Assembly (NCBI GenBank): GCA_965219855.1
Contig: CBDCOR010000012.1
Location: 248,001-312,000, forward strand
DNA length: 64,000 nucleotides
Direction of reading: 5' to 3'
Origin: CAUZIZ01 sp965219855
Lineage (GTDB): Bacteria; Acidobacteriota; UBA6911; RPQK01; JAJDTT01
Under the pieces are notes generated by a model. It worked only from the letters and a program-made list of their open reading frames with translations. It searched no databases and was not told where the DNA came from. A program made the translations under genes and the position numbers. Below are positions 51,152 to 59,748 of the stretch, piece by piece (the first letter of the stretch is position 1; every line of letters begins with the position of its first letter).

Positions 51152-51396
51152 CTTCTCCACAGACTGTCGTCCGAAGGAAACCGCGGTTGCGGGTTCAACG
51201 GAGCCTTCAACGCCGCGCCCCGCAACCGAGCCAACCGCTTCACGCTAGGTCGCCCGGCCCGTGCTCGAGCCAGACCCTCTCTCACCGCGATCCGGATTGC
51301 CTCGGACTTGGTCTTGAAGCCGCGCGTCCTCATAAAGGCGATCAAGTCTCTCTCGAATTCAGGTTGTAGATGCAGATTCAACTGTGACATGTACAT
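51148..51396 (-). CDS. vapB: VapB-like antitoxin
   Basis: An 82-residue protein with an N-terminal ribbon-helix-helix-like region (QLNLHLQPEFERDLIAFMRTRGFKTKSEAIRIAVREGL) that would bind the operon promoter, and a basic Pro/Arg-rich tail that would wrap the toxin. The start may be ATG 51396 or 51390. It overlaps vapC by four bases. A TATACA-like element (GTATAGTAT, 51397-51405) lies directly before the start and may be part of an autoregulated promoter. Confidence 0.78.
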   Translation of the reverse strand: MYMSQLNLHLQPEFERDLIAFMRTRGFKTKSEAIRIAVREGLARARAGRPSVKRLARLRGAALKAPLNPQPRFPSDDSLWRR

Positions 51397-51409
51397 ATAC
51401 TATACAGAA

Positions 51410-51637
51410 TTAGAGATCGTTTTCAATGGCTGCCGGAGACCCCAGGTAGGAGAGGGCACTGAGCATGCTCGCCAGCATGCTCAAAGACACGGCCAGCCAG
51501 GGCATGCGTCGACCCGCCAGAAAATACGATTCGGTGTCCCGCTGGCGACCCGAGAGTGCTAGCGCCAGAAGGGTGACCAGGAGGAAGTAGGCCATCAGAA
51601 CCGCGCAGTTGAGGGCACCGAAGCTGGCTTGTTCCAC
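51410..51637 (-). pseudogene. N-terminal fragment of a sodium:solute symporter (SSS family)
   Basis: Reads FGALNCAVLMAYFLLVTLLALALS, then ESYFLAGRRMPWLAVSLSMLASMLSALSYLG, the first two helices of SSS transporters (the FLAGRxxPW motif is diagnostic). After 75 residues the frame ends, against a usual 480 to 550. VapBC starts just beyond the break, so insertion of the toxin module or a deletion removed the rest. Confidence 0.65.
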
Positions 51638-51858
51638 AGCGTTCAGGAGGTGTGGCGCACTCTACAGAGGCTTACCCCAGGAGTCCATCTTGGGCTCCGG
51701 CGGCATTGATATCGTGCTGGCCGTCTCATGAGCCCGTAGATTGACTGGCCCACCGCCATTCGCATCTTACCGTTCCTTTCTATGCCTCCCTCTGTCCAGC
51801 CCGGCCTGGCGTTGTTACACTATCGACATCTGCTCACGGGGAGGAGGAACAGCATTAG

Positions 51859-53916
51859 ATGAGCTACCGACTTGGAGTCGACGTTGGCGGGACCTTTACC
51901 GATCTCGCGATTTATGACATCGATTCCGAAAGGCTCGAATTTGCAAAGATTCCATCGACTCCCGCCAACCAATCGATCGCTGTTACGACCGGCACCCAGC
52001 AGCTTATCGATAGACTATCCATAACGCCCGATTCCATCAAGTTCTTCATCCACGGCACAACTGTCGCGACCAACACGCTCCTGGAGCGCAAAGGTGCTAA
52101 GACTGCCCTCATTGTCACCCAGGGCTTTCGTGACATCCTCCAGATCGGCCGTCAGGACCGGCCCGACCTCTACGACTGGCGTATCCGTCGTGCCGACGCC
52201 CTGGTCCCGCGGCGGCTCCGGTTCGAGGTCCAGGAGCGAGTACTCTACACTGGCGAGGTCTTCGAACGGCTTCATGAGGACGACGTCGGGGCCGTAGTAG
52301 AGAAGCTGAAGGAGGCCGAGGTCGAGGCCGTCGCGGTGTGCCTTCTTCACTCCTACGCCAACCCGGTCCATGAACATGCCGTGGGTGCGGCGCTGAGAAA
52401 GGCGCTGCCGGACAAGACGGTGTCGCTGTCGTGCGAGGTGGTCCCCGAGTTCAAAGAGTACGAGCGCATGAGCACGACGGCGATCAACTCGTTTGTGGCA
52501 CCCGTCGTGGGCCGATACTTGAGCAACCTGCAGAAGAGCATCGCCGACCTCGGTATCGACTCCGACGTGCACATTATGCAGTCCAATGGCGGCACGGTGA
52601 CGGCCAACACTGCCGTCAAGAAGCCGGTTCAGACGATCCTGTCCGGCCCTGCGGCCGGCGTGATCGGAAGCGTCGGCCTCGCCAGCGAGGCGGGCGAGCG
52701 GAGCACCATCTCGGTCGACATGGGAGGCACCAGCTTCGATATCTGCCTCTCGTACCAGGGGGAGGTCCGGCGGACCCAGGACAGCGAAATCGAGCGGCTA
52801 CCGATCAAGGTCCCGATGGTGGACATCCACACGTTGGGCGCCGGAGGCGGCAGCATCGCCTGGATCGACCCCGGAGGAGCGATGCGAGTCGGGCCCCAGT
52901 CAGCCGGAGCCGACCCAGGTCCAGCCTGTTACGGAGGTGGCGGCACTCAGGCGACGGTCACCGATGCCAACCTCGTCCTCGGACGGCTGAGCCCCGACGC
53001 CTTCCTCGGGGGCGAGATGTCCCTCGACCTCGAAAAGGCCAAGGAAGCCGTCACCAGCCGGCTGGCCAAGCCGCTGGAACTCGCCCTCGAAGAGGCTGCT
53101 GAAGGCATCATCCGAGTCGTCAACGCGAACATGATCAAGGGTATCCGGGTGGTCTCGGTTGCCAAGGGGTACGACCCTCGCGAGTTCACCCTGGTCAGCT
53201 TTGGAGGGGCAGGGCCGGTACATGCCTCGGAGCTGGCCGCCGAGCTCAACATGCCTCGCGTCCTGGTGCCCATCGCCCCGGGCGTGACCTCAGCGCTGGG
53301 CCTGCTGATGGCCGACCTTCGACACGACCTGGTCCGCACCGTCCTGCAGCGCTCCGGGAACGTCGACGCCGGGGGCCTCAACGATCTCTACACGAAGATG
53401 GACTCCGAAGCCATTGACCAGATGGTGCAGGAGGGCATCCCTGAAGACGAAGTGACCCTCATCAGGCTGGCAGACCTCAGATACCTGGGGCAGGGATTCG
53501 AAATCGAAGTGCCCGTAACCTCTGGAAGTCTCCGCGACGAGGACCTCGACAAGGTCTATGACCGTTTCCACGACGCTCACAAGCGCCTCTACGGTTACCA
53601 CCAGAAGGGCGCGCCCCTGGAGATCGTCAACATCCGACTCACGGCCCTGGCTACGCTGCCGCGGCCCAAGCTGGAGGCGACCCCGCTCAACGGCCGTACC
53701 GATCCCGTCGACGCCTCGACGGGTGCCAGAGACGCTTATTTCTCCGGGGAGTGGGTCTCGACAACCCTCTACGACCGCTCGAAACTCCAGGCCGGGGACT
53801 CTCTCAAAGGCCCGGCCGTCGTCGAGCAGCTCGACTCCACGACCGTCATCTGGCCGGCGCAGACGGCCAGGATAGACAAGTTTGGAAACCTGATTCTGGA
53901 GCGATCGAAGCAATGA
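51859..53916 (+). CDS. hyuA: Hydantoinase/oxoprolinase family, subunit A
   Basis: A 685-residue ATP-dependent subunit (N-methylhydantoinase A/5-oxoprolinase/acetone carboxylase beta family). Actin-like nucleotide-binding blocks are GVDVGGTFTDLAIYD, HGTTVATNTLLERKG, VDMGGTSFDICLSY and GAGGGSIAWIDPGG; the C-terminus has SFGGAGPVHASELA and APGVTSALGLLMADLRHD. The complex uses ATP to open cyclic amides such as N-methylhydantoin, hydantoin or 5-oxoproline. ATG 51859 is behind GGAGGAGG. Its end overlaps hyuB by four bases (ATGA). A racemase and an FAD oxidoreductase downstream support hydantoin or N-methyl-amino-acid catabolism. Confidence 0.92.
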   Translation: MSYRLGVDVGGTFTDLAIYDIDSERLEFAKIPSTPANQSIAVTTGTQQLIDRLSITPDSIKFFIHGTTVATNTLLERKGAKTALIVTQGFRDILQIGRQDRPDLYDWRIRRADALVPRRLRFEVQERVLYTGEVFERLHEDDVGAVVEKLKEAEVEAVAVCLLHSYANPVHEHAVGAALRKALPDKTVSLSCEVVPEFKEYERMSTTAINSFVAPVVGRYLSNLQKSIADLGIDSDVHIMQSNGGTVTANTAVKKPVQTILSGPAAGVIGSVGLASEAGERSTISVDMGGTSFDICLSYQGEVRRTQDSEIERLPIKVPMVDIHTLGAGGGSIAWIDPGGAMRVGPQSAGADPGPACYGGGGTQATVTDANLVLGRLSPDAFLGGEMSLDLEKAKEAVTSRLAKPLELALEEAAEGIIRVVNANMIKGIRVVSVAKGYDPREFTLVSFGGAGPVHASELAAELNMPRVLVPIAPGVTSALGLLMADLRHDLVRTVLQRSGNVDAGGLNDLYTKMDSEAIDQMVQEGIPEDEVTLIRLADLRYLGQGFEIEVPVTSGSLRDEDLDKVYDRFHDAHKRLYGYHQKGAPLEIVNIRLTALATLPRPKLEATPLNGRTDPVDASTGARDAYFSGEWVSTTLYDRSKLQAGDSLKGPAVVEQLDSTTVIWPAQTARIDKFGNLILERSKQ

Positions 53917-55658
53917 CCACCTCTCGCATCGATCCCATCACCCTCGAGGTCATGCGCAACGCCTTCTACTCCATCGCCGACGAGATGATCGCCGCGCTGG
54001 TCAGGGCGAGCTACTCCACGAACATCAAGGACCGGCGTGACACCTCCGGCGCCATCTACACAGCCCAGGGAGACGTTGTGGTGGTCGCTCAGAGCGAAAT
54101 CGGCACGCCACTCCACCTGGGCACGATGCACTCGGCCGTCCAGTCGGCGATGACCGCTTACGACTTCAGCACTCTACAGCCCGGCGATGCCGTGGCTTTG
54201 AATATGCCGTATCCGGCCGGACCTGGCCACCTGAACGACCTGTGCCTGATCTCGCCCATCTTTCACGAAGGCGAGATGATCGCCATCACGGCTAACCAGG
54301 CCCACCACGTCGACATGGGCGGATACGCCCCAGGCTCGATGCCCTTCGGCGTTACCGAGATCTTTCAGGAGGGGCTTCAGATCCCTCCGGTGCGCCTCTT
54401 CGTCAACAACGAGCTCGACCCGGGGCTCTGGAACCTCATCCGGCAAAACGTCAGACCTCAGATCGAGGTCAAGGGCGACCTGCTGGCCCAGTTCGCGGCC
54501 AATACCGTTGGCCAGCGCCGTCTGGCTGAGCTGGCGGACAGGTACGGCGTAGCCACAGTCATGGAATACCTCGAGGAGATGCTGGATTACTCGGAGCGGC
54601 GTATGCGTGCCGCCCTCAAGATGATTCCCGAGGGCACCTACCACGGCGAGGACGTTATAGAGGGCGATGGCATCACCGACAAGCACTACACGATCAGAGT
54701 CAAAATCGAGGCCAAGGGAGACAGGGTTGTCGCCGACTTCACCGACACCGACGACGGATCCCCCGGTCCCTTGAACTGCCGCTGGCCGTCCGTTGCCGCT
54801 TGCGTCTACTACGTACTGAAAGCAATGCTCGACCCTGAGCTTCCTCCCAACGCAGGGGCCTATCGGCCTGTCGACATCAAGGTCCGAGACGGCAGCCTGC
54901 TGTCGGCCCAGTACCCCACGGCGGTGTGCAACGCCAACATCATCACGACACAGCGTGTCGTCGACGCGTTGCTGGCGGCCCTGGCCGAGGCCCTGCCCGA
55001 CAAGGTCGCGGCGGCATCCTCGGGCACCATGAACCTCCTTAACATCGGCGGGACCGACCCCCGTTCGGGCATCCTGTACAACTACATCGAGACATACGCC
55101 GGTGGGCAGGGGGCCATGCACGACGCCGATGGCATGGACGCCGTCCAGAACCACATGACGAACACCCGCAACGCCCCGGTCGAGTCCATCGAGATCGCCT
55201 ATCCGCTCATGGTCGAGACCTATGGCCTCGTCGCCGACTCTGAGGGCCCGGGTGAATACCGCGGGGGAGTCGGCGTCCGGAGATCGCTGAAGATCATGGA
55301 CGCGGATGTGCAACTGACGCTAAGTTCAGACCGGGGTAACGTAGCTCCCTGGGGGCTGTTCGGAGGCCACGACGCCGGGACGTCCAGCTGCACTGTTGTG
55401 GGTCCGGACGGCAGCGAAAAGCGCCTGCCGACCAAGGTCACCACAAGAATAGCGGCCGGCAACGTCATGACGACGGAGACGCCAGGTGGCGGTGGCTGGG
55501 GCGAGCCCATGCACCGCGACGTCAACGCGGTCCGGTACGACGTGTCCGAGGGGCTGGTCTCGGTTGAGCGGGCCCGCCACATCTACAGAGTAGACATCGA
55601 CCCGAAGACCTTCGAGGTCGATGAACAGGAGACGGCCAAGCTTCGCGCCAATGGCTAA
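53913..55658 (+). CDS. hyuB: Hydantoinase/oxoprolinase family, subunit B
   Basis: A 581-residue partner subunit. The start is ATG 53913 inside the end of hyuA (frame open upstream to 53751 but overlapping hyuA). The family signature is MTTSRIDPITLEVMRNAFYSIADEM, GDVVVVAQSEIGTPLHLGTM, GDAVALNMPYPAGPGHLNDL, the His-rich NQAHHVDMGGYAPGSMPFGVTEIFQEG and SSDRGNVAPWGLFGGH. HyuB carries the metal-dependent catalytic site. Translational coupling by the ATGA overlap implies equal synthesis of A and B. A 340-bp gap with repeats follows before the racemase. Confidence 0.92.
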   Translation: MTTSRIDPITLEVMRNAFYSIADEMIAALVRASYSTNIKDRRDTSGAIYTAQGDVVVVAQSEIGTPLHLGTMHSAVQSAMTAYDFSTLQPGDAVALNMPYPAGPGHLNDLCLISPIFHEGEMIAITANQAHHVDMGGYAPGSMPFGVTEIFQEGLQIPPVRLFVNNELDPGLWNLIRQNVRPQIEVKGDLLAQFAANTVGQRRLAELADRYGVATVMEYLEEMLDYSERRMRAALKMIPEGTYHGEDVIEGDGITDKHYTIRVKIEAKGDRVVADFTDTDDGSPGPLNCRWPSVAACVYYVLKAMLDPELPPNAGAYRPVDIKVRDGSLLSAQYPTAVCNANIITTQRVVDALLAALAEALPDKVAAASSGTMNLLNIGGTDPRSGILYNYIETYAGGQGAMHDADGMDAVQNHMTNTRNAPVESIEIAYPLMVETYGLVADSEGPGEYRGGVGVRRSLKIMDADVQLTLSSDRGNVAPWGLFGGHDAGTSSCTVVGPDGSEKRLPTKVTTRIAAGNVMTTETPGGGGWGEPMHRDVNAVRYDVSEGLVSVERARHIYRVDIDPKTFEVDEQETAKLRANG

Positions 55659-55745
55659 GCTGAAACTTCAAGGAATCGTCTGCACGTCTGAACGTCTAAA
55701 CGTCGCACGTCTCTTGCCACTGGACAGTGTGGCGAGAGGCTTCCC
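55657..55745. repeat. Dispersed repeat, family D, copy 2 (inverted relative to copy 1)
   Basis: CTAAGCTGAAACTTCAAGGA to GTGGCGAGAGGCTTC is the inverse of 45074-45168, with a few changes around the GACGT core. A partial ACTAAACTGAGACTTCATTG module follows at 55757. It lies immediately after hyuB. Confidence 0.82.
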
Positions 55746-55788
55746 CGGGAGTATGACTAAACTGAGACTTCATTGAACAGTGACCAGC

Positions 55789-55845
55789 GTAGGATGGGCA
55801 TTCTTGCCCGTCGGTGTCCTCGACGGGCAGGAATGCCCGTCCTAC
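55789..55845. repeat. 57-bp hairpin between hyuB and the racemase gene
   Basis: GTAGGATGGGCATTCTTGCC at the left pairs with GGCAGGAATGCCCGTCCTAC at the right, loop around CGTCGGTGTCCTCGACG. It could attenuate or process the transcript between hyuAB and the downstream genes. No T-run follows. The rest of 55846-56000 carries only a piece of the CCTGAAGCGCAAGCGAGG repeat (55880-55901). Confidence 0.75.
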
Positions 55846-56000
55846 AACGGACATGCTGCTATTGATGTGCGTGACTCTGGAAGCCTGAAGCGCAAGCGAG
55901 GGGTTGGAGCACAGCACTATACGTCGACAAACGGGCTTTGAAACGAAGGCAGCCGACGAGTTGGGAACATTTCCGTTAGCCTATTGCGGGAGAGCAGGCA

Positions 56001-56780
56001 ATGCGAATCAAAGTCATAAACCCCTTCGGCGCAACCGAGTTCTATGGCGAGGAGAACCTCAAGCGCATTGCCCGACCCGACACCGAGTTCGAAGTCGAGA
56101 ACATCGCCGACATGTACCCGTTGAGGAACAACCAGTGGCTCTACTTCAAGTACATGTGTACGGACGGGACCCTCGAAAAGGTGATGCAGGCCGAGAAGGA
56201 CGGCTACGATGTGATCTTCATCTCTTGCAACCTGGACATCGGCCTCCACGAAGCCAGGCAGCTTGTCGACATTCCCGTGACCGCGACCCTGGAGTCGGCT
56301 GCCCTCGTCTCCCACATGATGGGCATGACCTACTCGCTGGTAACCGTGGACCACCAGAACGGCAAGATCCAGGAAGACCTCCTCACCACCTATGGCCTGC
56401 ATGAGCACTTCGCCTCGCAGCGTCCCTTCGACATTGCCGCCAACGACCTCTACCCCGACAAGACCCCACCCGGTGAGATCATTGAGGCGGTTGTCAGCGC
56501 CGCCAAGCGGTGTGTCGAGGAGGACGGCGCGGAGATCGTCATCCCAGGATGCACACTGGCAGGCTCGGTGCTGACTCACGACGTTCCCGACGTTGAGTCG
56601 GTCATCGGGGCGCCCGTGATGGACGGAATGGTGACTGGCTTCAAGCTGGCGGAGATGATGGGAGACCTGCACAAACTCGGTATCCCAACGGTCAGCCGGC
56701 GAGGATGGTTCGAGAAGCCTCCGGTGAGCGACATGACGACCCTTCGGAGCTTCCTTGGACGGCCCCTCTATGACAACTAG
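56001..56780 (+). CDS. Asp/Glu/hydantoin racemase family protein
   Basis: A 259-residue member of the cofactor-independent two-cysteine racemases. The catalytic cysteines are Cys76 (FISCNLDIG) and Cys184 (VIPGCTLAG). ATG 56001 follows GGGAGAG. Next to hyuAB it probably interconverts D- and L-5-substituted hydantoins so that both enantiomers can be opened. Allantoin or Asp/Glu racemase is an alternative within the family. It ends 11 bp before the FAD enzyme gene. Confidence 0.85.
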   Translation: MRIKVINPFGATEFYGEENLKRIARPDTEFEVENIADMYPLRNNQWLYFKYMCTDGTLEKVMQAEKDGYDVIFISCNLDIGLHEARQLVDIPVTATLESAALVSHMMGMTYSLVTVDHQNGKIQEDLLTTYGLHEHFASQRPFDIAANDLYPDKTPPGEIIEAVVSAAKRCVEEDGAEIVIPGCTLAGSVLTHDVPDVESVIGAPVMDGMVTGFKLAEMMGDLHKLGIPTVSRRGWFEKPPVSDMTTLRSFLGRPLYDN

Positions 56781-56791
56781 GCATTGAACCA

Positions 56792-57967
56792 ATGAGACAG
56801 ACAGCAGACGCGGTAATAATCGGCGGCGGAATCGTCGGGGCCAGCACCCTCTACCACCTGACCGAACTCGGCATCAAGAGCCCAGTGCTGCTGGACAAGG
56901 GCGGGTTCGCTTCGGGGTCGACGGGCGACTCGGCGGCCATCGTACGCCAGCACTACTCGAACCCGGTCAGCATCGTGCTGGTCCTCAAGAGCCTCAGGAC
57001 ATTCCAGCAGCTCCAGGAAGAGAAGGGTAGCGGGCCCGACGTCTTCCACTCCGTGGGCTGGATATTTCTTTGTCCCCACGACGCCGCATCAATGTTCGAC
57101 GAGAACCTCTCTCAGCTTAAAGCCTTCGGGGTGAACACCTGGCAGGTTCCCGTGGAGGAAGCCAGAGAGCACCTGCCTGGAGTGAACACGGACGGGGTTG
57201 GACGCATCGCCTACGAGCCCGAGTCGGGCTACGCGGACCCTCACGCGGCAACCAACGCCCTGATCGAGAAGGCCCGAGCCAACGGGGCCGAGGCGCACCA
57301 GAACAGGCCAGCCACGGGTATCAGGCTCGATGGAGATAAGGCCGTGGCTGTCGAGACGGCAGACGGTGAGATATCGACCCCGGTTGTCGTCAACGCCGCC
57401 GGTCCCTGGGCCCGTAGAGTGGGCGAGTGGGTGGGCTTGGACCTCCCCATCGAGATTTCCCGCGAACAAGAGGTGCTGATAGAACTACCCGACGGCGCTC
57501 ACCCACTTAAGAGGTCTGTCTCGAATATGGTCGATCGGTTTTACATCCGGCCCGCCAGAGGCGGGAAGGTGCTCATGGGCGTCGGCCACCCCAAGGAGAA
57601 CGAACCGGCCGACCCCGACGACTACAAGCGGAGCGCGACGCCCGACTTTATCGAAGACATCGGCCAGCGTCTGGCACAGAGGTTTCCGGAGATGGCCGAC
57701 GCGAAGATCGTCGCCGACTGGGCGGGGCTCTATTCCATCACGCCCGACTGGAGCATGATCGTCGACAAGGCTCCCGGGATCGAGGGCATGTACCTCGCAG
57801 TAGGGGGCAGCGGCCACTCCTTCAAGCTCGGCCCAGCGATCGGCCTCGCGCTTGCCGAGCTGATCACGGAGGGCGAGACCCGGACAGTGGACATAACAGA
57901 CCTGCGGGCCTCCAGGTTCGACGAAGGCGGCATGCTAAAGTCGACTTACGGAGGCAACCGGAGATAG
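56792..57967 (+). CDS. FAD-dependent amine/D-amino acid/sarcosine oxidase-like protein
   Basis: A 391-residue DAO-family flavoprotein. The dinucleotide fold is at the N-terminus (ADAVIIGGGIVGASTLYHL, GGGIVG at residues 11-16). Further motifs are LLDKGGFASGSTGDSAAIVRQHYSNP, VVVNAAGPWARRVGEWVGL and the C-terminal GMYLAVGGSGHSFKLGPAIGLALAELI. The family oxidises sarcosine, glycine, proline or D-amino acids. Downstream of hyuAB and the racemase, oxidation of an N-methyl or D-amino acid released from a hydantoin is a reasonable inference. It is part of the same run of genes, 11 bp after the racemase. Confidence 0.85.
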   Translation: MRQTADAVIIGGGIVGASTLYHLTELGIKSPVLLDKGGFASGSTGDSAAIVRQHYSNPVSIVLVLKSLRTFQQLQEEKGSGPDVFHSVGWIFLCPHDAASMFDENLSQLKAFGVNTWQVPVEEAREHLPGVNTDGVGRIAYEPESGYADPHAATNALIEKARANGAEAHQNRPATGIRLDGDKAVAVETADGEISTPVVVNAAGPWARRVGEWVGLDLPIEISREQEVLIELPDGAHPLKRSVSNMVDRFYIRPARGGKVLMGVGHPKENEPADPDDYKRSATPDFIEDIGQRLAQRFPEMADAKIVADWAGLYSITPDWSMIVDKAPGIEGMYLAVGGSGHSFKLGPAIGLALAELITEGETRTVDITDLRASRFDEGGMLKSTYGGNRR

Positions 57968-58064
57968 CCTCAGGACACGCTCCCAGAGCGACGTCCGAGG
58001 GGAGCTTTACACTCCACGATTCGAGGCGGGATCGACGTGTCACTGTCTCTCTACGGACGTATAG

Positions 58065-58239
58065 CCCGCATTTCTCATCGCTCGTCCTAGCGAGGCGTCG
58101 CAAGCGCCGTCCTGGCAAGGCTTGCGACCGAGGCCGCCGCAGTCGTACTTTGACAGTACGTCGAGGAGGCCGACCGAGCGTAACGCAGCCAGGGCGGGTG
58201 ATTGCGGCGGCGCAGTAGACTAGCGATGAGAAATGCGGG
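58065..58239. repeat. MITE (family A), 175 bp, copy 4
   Basis: Perfect 18-bp terminal inverted repeat CCCGCATTTCTCATCGCT. The flanking 4-bp duplication is ATAG (58061-58064 and 58240-58243, with G in common). This is the best preserved copy and the reference for the family. Confidence 0.93.
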
Positions 58240-58265
58240 ATAGTGACTGGGGTCGCCCTCGTCTT

Positions 58266-59520
58266 TCACCAGTAGGCGATAGCCTCGGCCACCTCGCCCA
58301 GTCTCTGCCCATCCCAATCCACATCGGCGAAGATCGGCAGCGAATGGGTCGCAAACTCCTCGGGAAAGCGCACCCCTATGACGACCTCCTTTGTCTCTCC
58401 CCCAGCGAGGAGCAATTCCTGTAATTCCGGCGCGGCGACAACCTTCGTTCCGTAGCGTGCCCGCAGCATCGGGTAGCCGGCAAGGTGGTCGTCGTGGAAA
58501 TGCGTCGGCAGGAAGTATTCCACCGTTTCGCCCCCTAGCTCGGCCCGCATTCGCGGAGTCAGATGGTCGATAAAGCGGTGCGGGTTGGCCGCAATCGGCG
58601 CGCCCGAGACATAACCGCAATCGATCAGCACGGCGTGACCCTGATCGTCTTTGACGACATAGGTGTGGGCGCTGGAGCTGACTTCGTAGACATGGGGCGA
58701 TAGCCGCCGAAACTCCACCTCAAAGGGGGTGTAGGGACGACCGAAGAACATCCCGTAGAGCTGGGCGAGTCTATCGCTCAGTTCGTCGAGGCGGGCTTCG
58801 GCCCTGGCGAAAGGCGCCCCGTTGCCCCGGTAGAACCAGATCCCACTCCAGATCGGCGACGCGGGCCAGGCTTTCGAGCTGGTTGACGTGGCCCTGGAAG
58901 TCCATGTATTTCCATTGCAACCAGAAATAGTCGCCGAGCTTGGCCGGCGCAGCCATCAGGTCGCCGCAAGCCAATATGCGCTGACCGTCGATGTCGAAGA
59001 GGTATCCCGTCGCACCGAAGGTGTGGCCCGGCAACGGCACCGTCTCAAAGCGGACACCCTGCCATTCGATCGTCTCGTAGTCGCGGGCCATATTCGCCCC
59101 ACGCACGTCTACCAATGGCCCGAACGCCGGATAGTAGGCGGTGTAGTTGTCGTAGAGATAGTGAGCGGACCTTTGCAAGTCGGACTCCTCGAGATAATGG
59201 CGCTCGGCGGCGGGAATGAAGACATCAGCACCCTGTCCCTGCCAGTGAGCAATGCCTGAGCACTGGTCGCGGTGAAAGTGCGTGAGCAGCACGCGGTCGA
59301 CCTCTCCAACAGTCTCGGACCGCAGATCCGTCCCGCAATCAATCAACAGCGTCTTCTCCCCGGCCTTGACGCCGTAGACGCTGCAGGTATCCTCTAGCCA
59401 GAACAGGTTGTCACTGAGTTCGTTCACGTCGATCTCCTTCTCGACCTGCTTGGCCACATGGTCTGGAAGCCAAGCTAGGAGAGGGGCCCTCCAGGGCCGA
59501 TCAGGTGGGTCCTTCACCAA
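58266..59520 (-). pseudogene. Double metallo-beta-lactamase-fold protein, frameshifted and cut short
   Basis: The start is near 59520 or at a Met within the first 30 residues. The first MBL domain has LLIDCGTDLRS, LTHFHRDQCSG, PLPGHTFGATG and ACGDL. At LVLPG the frame breaks at a GGGG run (CCCC at 58825-58828 on the plus strand). One base less restores NGAPFARAEARLDELSDRLAQLYGMFFGRPYTPF. A second MBL domain follows (VLIDCGYVSG, LPTHFHDDHLAGYP) but stops at IAYW before its other metal ligands. The end is 26 bp from MITE copy 4, which may have truncated it. Family: Zn hydrolases of unknown substrate. Confidence 0.7.
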
Positions 59521-59748
59521 TATCGAGAAGCCCCCATCCCCCCGGCTGAGCCGGACCCGTGCTATATCAGAATACCCGACGGATGCCGCAAAATCGATAA
59601 ACTACCCCGCACCACAGGCCTATGCGGATGCCGAAGAGATCCTCAAGGCCTGGGATCCAGCACATCGGCAGGGCTACCGAACGACTCGACCGGTGACGGA
59701 CACCAGCTGGGGTCTTCCCCGTCCGGGCAAAACTGCTAGTATCAGCAG

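Noticed and set aside
53751..53912. Upstream extension of hyuB
   Set aside because: The frame is open but lies inside hyuA; the ATGA overlap at 53913 and the family's N-terminus fix the start.
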